A model generated the notes under the pieces. It had not been told where the DNA came from, ran no database searches, and worked only from the letters and a program-made list of their open reading frames with translations. Shown one piece after another: positions 4,949 through 5,484 of a stretch of DNA of 5,484 bases; the stretch's first letter is position 1, and every line of letters starts with the position of its first letter. Location: positions 1-5,484 of the forward strand of contig JAISNW010000192.1 of assembly GCA_031276055.1 (NCBI GenBank), in the 5' to 3' direction. The DNA is from Deferribacteraceae bacterium. GTDB lineage: Bacteria > Chrysiogenota > Deferribacteres > Deferribacterales > JAISNW01. The position numbers and the translations under genes were made by a program.

Positions 4949-5462
4949 TTCCTACCTCCATTTTTATCAGTTTTTTTGTCTCCACGTCAAAAACCCATGT
5001 GCCGGGAAAGATGACTTTTGGGAAAGGGAGCAGGAGTTGCTTAATTATAAGGTAATTAATCCCCAACATTCCCTTTAAGCCCTCTATCACCTTGTAAGCC
5101 TCGTCAAAGGTGCGAACCTTATCGATATGGTAAAACTTATCTAGCCACATCCCAAAGCCCTCATCCCCGCGTTTCCAATAGATATTGGCACGCAGAACAT
5201 CTATCAATAAAAGTTGCTGTTGGGTGGCAAGTTGGATAACTTTGTCATCCTTTTTCTTAAGGCGCACTGGGGGAAGGGGCTTAAAGCCCAGCCGGTTAAG
5301 GTGGGTTATAAGCTCGGCAGCCTGCCCCTGTGTAAGGTCTTTAGAGGAGGATACTTTATACCGCTCCATTAAAAGCTCTCTATAGGTGCCCTCGTCCATA
5401 TTCAACACACTTTTTGCGGTGTGGATTAACTTAATTTGCACTTTTGTTATAGGGTGTTTCAT
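4932..5462 (-). CDS. gemA: GemA-like regulatory protein (Mu gp16, DUF1018 family)
   Basis: The 176-residue product matches the GemA/gp16 family from Mu-like phages. The N-terminal part has QIKLIHTAKSVLNMDEGTYR (9-28) followed by the S-S-K-D-L-T stretch and LITHLNRLGFKP (51-62). The distal part has the family pattern of a helix, an aromatic-rich segment GFGMWLDKFY (102-111) and EAYKVIEGLKGM (121-132). In Mu, GemA alters host gene expression and DNA supercoiling, though its mechanism is poorly known; whether this one does the same is inference. A very strong GGAGGAGG (5469-5476 on the - strand) lies 6 bases before the ATG at 5462. It is the first gene of the visible operon; the preceding gene lies beyond the window. 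The last 17 bases overlap mor. Confidence 0.88.
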   Translation of the reverse strand: MKHPITKVQIKLIHTAKSVLNMDEGTYRELLMERYKVSSSKDLTQGQAAELITHLNRLGFKPLPPVRLKKKDDKVIQLATQQQLLLIDVLRANIYWKRGDEGFGMWLDKFYHIDKVRTFDEAYKVIEGLKGMLGINYLIIKQLLLPFPKVIFPGTWVFDVETKKLIKMEVGNDNAG

Positions 5463-5468
5463 GACTTA

Positions 5469-5476
5469 CCTCCTCC
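5469..5476 (-). promoter_or_regulatory. Extended Shine-Dalgarno of the gemA-like gene
   Basis: GGAGGAGG on the - strand, 6 bases before the ATG. It fixes the start at 5462. No promoter is visible in the remaining 8 bases, so transcription must come from further upstream. Confidence 0.75.
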
Positions 5477-5484
5477 AAGCGGAT

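Larger units (their letters stand above)
3629..5484 (-). mobile_element. Edge of an integrated Mu-like transposable prophage (partial, continues beyond the window)
   Basis: GemA and Mor side by side are a signature of Mu-like phages, where they lie at the end of the early operon. All four genes here are on the - strand, closely packed and with strong ribosome binding sites, in contrast to the + strand chromosomal genes. The left limit is only approximate: the first TG after the DUF4910 stop codon is taken as a placeholder boundary. No transposase gene or structural gene is inside the window, so whether the element is intact cannot be judged. Confidence 0.65.

Noticed and set aside
4802..5385. 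Three + strand open frames opposite mor and gemA
   Set aside because: They mirror the coding frames of two recognised phage genes, have no good ribosome binding site and resemble nothing known.

Overview
The window joins two different stretches of DNA. Positions 1 to about 3623 look like ordinary bacterial chromosome with all genes on the + strand. Positions about 3624 to 5484 look like one edge of an integrated Mu-like transposable phage, with all genes on the - strand. Strong AGGAGG-type ribosome binding sites, mid-to-low GC coding regions and very AT-rich spacers suggest an anaerobic, Firmicutes-like bacterium. That taxonomic guess is weak because no marker gene is present.

Chromosomal part: the window opens inside the last 57 codons of an ABC transporter ATPase of the iron-siderophore/cobalamin type. 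After 58 bases comes a complete glutamine-dependent NAD+ synthetase gene (nadE, 584 codons) with both catalytic domains intact. An AT-rich spacer of 350 bases follows; it holds several short repeats and a perfect 12-bp inverted repeat. Next is a 427-codon zinc-aminopeptidase-like gene of the DUF4910/DUF2172 family with a C-terminal winged helix. This family is usually met in surface-polysaccharide loci, but nothing else here points to such a locus.

Phage part, read right to left on the - strand: a GemA-like protein (Mu gp16, DUF1018), a Mor-family middle-operon activator, a nucleoside 2-deoxyribosyltransferase-like protein (DUF4406/DUF7768-like), and a small cysteine-rich membrane protein. 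Each has a strong Shine-Dalgarno sequence. Genes overlap or abut, so this is one translationally coupled operon, equivalent to the end of the early region of phage Mu.

The operon runs into a 234-base gene-free spacer (3624-3857) with repeats at 11, 22 and 44 bp spacing. On the far side lies the convergent chromosomal gene. In Mu itself, C, lysis and head genes would follow mor on the same strand; here none do. The simplest reading is that the early operon runs outward toward the phage end and the late genes lie elsewhere (BcepMu-like layout), with the phased repeats being candidate transposase-binding sites of that end. A truncated remnant is the main alternative.
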